Source of the DNA: Diplonema japonicum
Taxonomy: Eukaryota > Euglenozoa > Diplonemea > Diplonemida > Diplonemidae
Direction: 5' to 3'
DNA: 64,000 bases
Assembly: GCA_964019335.1 (NCBI GenBank)
Contig: OZ025743.1
Span: forward strand, 124,001-188,000
Positions 60,248 through 64,000 of this stretch are shown here, one piece after another. A program made the position numbers and the translations under genes. The notes under the pieces were generated by a model. The model saw nothing but the letters and a program-made list of their open reading frames with translations. It ran no database searches and was not told the origin of the DNA. Positions within the stretch are counted from its first letter, which is position 1, and every line of letters begins with the position of its first letter.

Positions 60248-62134
60248 TCCCTTTTTTTTACCTTTTTGTTGTTCCTGTCCATGATTGTTGTCTGTGCGAT
60301 GGTCTTCAAGACCTCTTCGATCGCCTTCGCGGTCGCTACCTTTTTTTATTTGAATAAAAAAAAAAAAAAAAAAAAACATTACCCTCTTGTTTCTCTGCCC
60401 CTCCGTGACATTGAATCGCTTCATTTCTTCAACATAAAGTACGCCCCACAACACCCATGCCTCCTGCCATTGCTCCAAGTCAGATGGGGTGTGCGGGCTG
60501 TTCAGCTCAGGGTAAATGAGCTCATTCGGGAGAGAAGTTAGAGTAGATGAAGGGGTGACGGACAAGAAAGTATTCTTGAGCGAAGAGAGGGCGGCGGGGG
60601 AGCAGTGCGAAGCGAGCTTCAATGTTTGCTGTCTGAGAAGCTTGAAAGAGGCACGGAAGCGAGGATCATCACTCAACGCCCTGAGGATGGTGTCCTTCTC
60701 CTTGTTGTTGTTGAGACCAAGCCCGAGTACTTCTCCCGTTCTAACAAGCACGATGAGCCATTGATTGTCGATGGTGTCAGTGGCAGAGAAACTCTTTTTG
60801 ATCCCTGCGGCGAACCTTGCTTGGCGTTCTGAGTCCTTCTCACGCGCGTCTCTTGTTTTACGCAGTTCGACGAGAGACTCTTCCATGACCTGTCTCTTCG
60901 CCTTTCTCTTTGAGCCTCGCAAACCAATCTCAGTGTATGCTGGCCTCACCGTGAAGATGGGGACCTTTCCGCGTCCCTTCCAAACATCACGCTCCGAGTT
61001 GCGGTCGTAAGGAATCTGCGAGATTAAAAGCTGTTTGTCCCGCGCATCGATTTGAGGCTGGTGGTGCGGTGCCCTGCCCTTGCCGTACACAGACGGGCTT
61101 GTCATGTTAATGTCGCCGACACCGACCCAGTCTATGTGCGACAGCAGTTTCTTGTTCCACTCGAGCTCCAGCTGTGTTGGTTTGTATTCTGTTACGTCTT
61201 CCAAGCTCGGCACGGGTTTCATTAGTCTAGGGTACCTTGGTGCCATCGGTGTTGCTAGAGCGAATGTGGTGTTGGTGGATATGGCCTGTTCGATTTGCCC
61301 CATCAAGGTTTTCGCCTGTCGTTTCCTTTGGCTTCGTTGCTCCTCAACCTCCGCCCGCTCCTTGTCGTGGCCGTACTTTTTGTAGATCCGGTCTTTCTCC
61401 GCTTTCTCGTTCTCGTGTTTCTTCAGCCGAACGGAGTGCACCACCTGCTGTTTCTTCGCGCGCCTTTTCTCGACGGGTTCCTCGTCGGGCAGCACCAGGC
61501 CCTCAGCGGCGTTCACGATGTCAACATTGAAGTCATTCCGCGGTTTTCCTAACTCTGCACTAGTTAAATCGTCAAGTACTGCTTGGGTGTACTCGTCAGG
61601 GGCTGCCAGGTCCACCACGGCAGAGGTGTTGTCCATCTCCTCCAGCTGTTCTATCTCCTGCGAAGTGACCAACGGGGTAACATTCATCCTTCTCATCTGC
61701 CTCGTGTGCGGCCTTACGATCTGGTCGAAGTTTACGTTGGAGTCCGCAGTGGTGTCCTTGGACCGCGTCCGAAAGCTCTCCATGCTGACAGAGTGAATGT
61801 CAAACCCTGCATCACCGTCGCCACCCCCTGAGTATATGTCGTCCGTGTCCTGCGAAGGAGGGGGACCCGTTACTACAGAGTGCGCTGACTCCGGAGGGCC
61901 CAACGATACCTCAGACTTCACCCCGCTTTGAAATGATCCCTTTTTTTTTTTTTTTTTTTTTTTTTTGGTTCTTTTGTCGGACACACCTTGCTTGTCAGCG
62001 ACTCATACACTGTGCTGCCACCCTTCGTGCTCCCGTGATCCGTTGTGGGGTTCCCCGTCACCGTCGTGAAGTTGTTCCGCGACAATGCTGTCACTGCTGA
62101 GTTCTTGCCGGTCTATAGGGGGGTTTTTATTTTG

Positions 62135-62179
<45 letters not shown>

Positions 62180-62677
62180 TACCACACGAGACAGCATCTC
62201 CGTTTCTACGAGAGGTTGATGAGGAGGCCTCGGTTCTTGCTTGACATGGTCGAAGCTTCTCCCTGAAAGCTCCACAGACGGAGAGGTGAGGGAAATGTCC
62301 CCTGAGGGCCCAAGTGAGTTTTCCAACGGTGTGGCTAAAGGAGTCACCAGACCAGAATTGATGGACCCAGCGCTCGAAAGTGTTGCACCGGCAGAGACGG
62401 TGCTGACATCGCTGAAGGCTGCGGGGCCTGCCCTCCCTGGATCGATGGAGAGGAGGCTGCTGACACTGCCACCGGAAGGCACGCTGGGAATGCTCCCCTT
62501 GCTCAGTTTACTGACTTCCGACAAATTGTCGGTTCCCACAATGCTTGTCCCCACACCGCTCCCTGCGTAACCCACACCCCCCGAGACCGATGAGGGCACG
62601 TGGACTGACACCCCCGACACCTGGGACCCGTCCTTCTCTACCCCTTCTCCAGGTTCTTTTTTAACATTGGGCGGCAT
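59224..62677 (-). CDS. PAF1-like subunit of the RNA polymerase II-associated complex, five exons
   Basis: Proposed exons, all joined in phase 0: 62677-62183, 62112-61987, 61939-60383, 60339-60262, 60171-59224 (1,067 residues). Introns are 70, 47, 42 and 89 bp, start GT, end AG and consist largely of A or T runs. PAF1-like blocks occur in family order: VTEYKPTQLELEWNKKLLSH..GVGDINMTSPSVY, DARDKQLLISQ, VRPAYTEIG, LAHFETSDPLPVDRLVPEG, GKIDAEFLLPSKK and ESAFVFRE. A Ser/Gly-rich N-terminus and a ~150-residue insert in exon 3 make it longer than usual. The family acts in transcription elongation and histone modification in the nucleus. The identity rests on pattern matching by eye; intron positions are firmer. 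Confidence 0.65.
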
Positions 62678-63048
62678 TTTCTTTTTCCTTCTTCTTTTTC
62701 CCTTTTTTTGGGGGGGGGGCTTTTAATTTTATATAAATAGAGTTACTAAAAAAACAAAAACAAAACAAAAAAAAAAACTGATTTTCTTTTTTCTTTTTTT
62801 TTTTTTCCTCCTCCCAATGGATATGTTGTGTCATCATTTCTCGTCCTGCCCCCTTTTCTGCAAGAGGGGGGGCTATGCAAGGTCGCCGGGAATTAAAAAA
62901 AAAAAAAAAAAAAAAAAAAACGGTGGAAGAGTTAGACACTGCGAAAAAAAAACGGAAAAAAAAAAAACGAAAAAAAAAAACAAAGAGAGAGAGATTTCCC
63001 TCCCTCTTTTTTTTTTTTTCTCTCCCTTGCGGGGGTCCGTCTTTTTTT
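62678..63048. other. Intergenic between SYF2 and PAF1-like genes
   Basis: A and T homopolymer runs. No gene. Confidence 0.6.
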
Positions 63049-63811
63049 TTAAAGCGCAGTACCCCTCTCCAAGTTTTGCCGTATCTCGGTGGTGAAGGGG
63101 TCGAAGTGCCTCTTGAGCTTGTCGTTGAACTTTTTGTTCCTGTTTTTTTTTTCTTTTTTTTTTTTTTTTTTTTTTTCCAGACCTGTCATTAATGTAATCA
63201 ACATCGGCGTCTTCATCAAACGCCCTACGGCGCGAGAAGGTACCCCTTCGTGACTCTGTCACTGCAAGCTCTGTCTTCAGCCTAGAGCGCATAGCGTCAG
63301 TTGGGTCATCAACAATGGAATATTCAAGATCGTCTGCCTTAGATGGGTCTGCCTCGAAGAGGGCTTTGTCTTCTTCGTTCTTCTTCTGCAGCCCGTCCCC
63401 AAAGGAGTCGTGTACTCTGTTAATTCTTTTCTTGTAGGTCTTGACCTGCGTGTCTATGTTGAACATTTCCCACCCGTGAGAGGCCTGGCCTTCCTCCTTC
63501 TTTCGCTTCTTCTTGTAACGTTCCTGTGCTACGGCAGCGGTGATTCCCAAATCGCTGTTCCCGGCCTCAGCGATACCATCGGTCACGTCTCTTTCGTGCT
63601 GCTTCTTGCGCTCGAGCCAAGCATCTTTCCTTCTCTTCGCCTCCACAGCCGCCTCGCCTTCCGTCTTCCGTCTTATCTCGTCCTGTGCAGCTACCTTGTT
63701 CACCACCTTCGCCTGGTTCATCTTCGCCCGGAGGTTTTGCAGACGGCGTTCTCTCATCGTTGCCGGGTCCTCCTGCTCCTCCTCTTCTGGTTTTTTGTTT
63801 TCGTCGGTCAT
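63049..63811 (-). CDS. SYF2: Pre-mRNA-splicing factor SYF2, two exons
   Basis: Exon 1 is 63811-63183 and exon 2 is 63139-63049, separated by a 43-bp intron (63182-63140) that is nearly all A on the sense strand between gtctgg and aacag. The join AG|G restores DVDYINDR-NKKFNDKLKRHF and ends EIRQNLERGTAL, the expected SYF2 C-terminus. The protein has 239 residues, the usual size. Other family blocks are the charged N-terminal helix (RERRLQNLRAKMNQAKVVNK), WEMFNIDTQVKTYKKRINRV and RRRAFDEDADVDYIN. SYF2 is a component of the NineTeen/Prp19-associated spliceosome machinery in the nucleus. Without splicing the frame runs into poly-Lys, which confirms the intron. Confidence 0.92.
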
Positions 63812-64000
63812 TTTTTTTTTCTTTTTTTTTTCTCTTCCCTCCCCGCTTTTTTTTTTTTTTTTTTTTTTTTGATTTTTCCTTTGTTTTGCAAAAAAAAAAA
63901 AAAAAAAAAAAGGGGGTATTCATATGTTGGAAAACACACGGGGGAGAAAAAAAAAAAAAAAAAAAAAGGGTCATCCGCGAAGCTTATCGGTAATCGTGAG
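63812..64000. other. Upstream of SYF2, homopolymer runs
   Basis: T and A runs only, with a few mixed bases at the right edge. No gene. Confidence 0.5.

Noticed and set aside
1-64000. CRISPR arrays, operons or bacterial origin
   Set aside because: No regularly spaced short repeats; spliceosomal introns and eukaryotic gene families rule out a prokaryotic source.

Overview
The window is nuclear DNA of a unicellular eukaryote (protist or alga; lineage not resolvable from sequence alone). The evidence is spliceosomal GT-AG introns in two conserved nuclear genes at the right end (homologues of PAF1 and SYF2), ankyrin-repeat genes, secreted multi-module proteins, a sedolisin protease and non-LTR, Penelope-like and piggyBac-like mobile elements. 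Coding sequence is GC-rich at third codon positions. Intergenic DNA and introns are AT-rich and full of long homopolymer runs. Almost every gene lies on the minus strand.

Layout. 1-1.2 kb: 5' part of a secreted S53 (TPP1-like) protease. 1.9-4.5 kb: ankyrin gene 1. 4.7-11.9 kb: a decayed LINE with an OTU-type cysteine protease, an APE endonuclease and a reverse transcriptase; its RT is split by a 612-bp, 5'-truncated Penelope-like insertion with a 15-bp target duplication. 12.6-14.9 kb: two relics of the secreted-protein family around a small two-exon hypothetical gene. 15-18 kb: non-coding DNA with a foldback element, a palindrome-rich element and a TTAA-flanked piggyBac-type MITE. 18.4-20.8 kb: secreted gene A. 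21.4-24.0 kb: ankyrin gene 2. 24.4-32.6 kb: an apparently full-length Penelope-like element (PLE) with the endonuclease N-terminal to the RT, 409-bp terminal direct repeats and a 19-bp target duplication. 33.1-33.7 kb: decayed transposase. 34.2-36.7 kb: ankyrin gene 3, a near copy of gene 2. 37.1-55.5 kb: a direct, nearly perfect duplication of a 9-kb block, each copy carrying one three-module and one two-module secreted gene. 56.7-58.2 kb: a one-module gene of the same family. 59.2-63.8 kb: PAF1-like and SYF2 genes.

The secreted family is the dominant cellular content: signal peptide, 1-3 copies of a ~297-residue module and a cysteine-rich tail of ~174 residues. Three-module genes B and D are identical at protein level, and modules 1 and 3 within them are almost identical. 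This points to ongoing duplication and homogenisation.

The most unusual object is the PLE. It has an N-terminal GIY-YIG nuclease, a Penelope-type RT, a Josephin-like segment behind the RT, an extra downstream ORF and two RNA-like modules near its 3' end. These modules recur, with paired base changes, in the old insertion inside the LINE. No tRNA, rRNA or CRISPR array was recognised. All family calls are by eye; no database search was possible.
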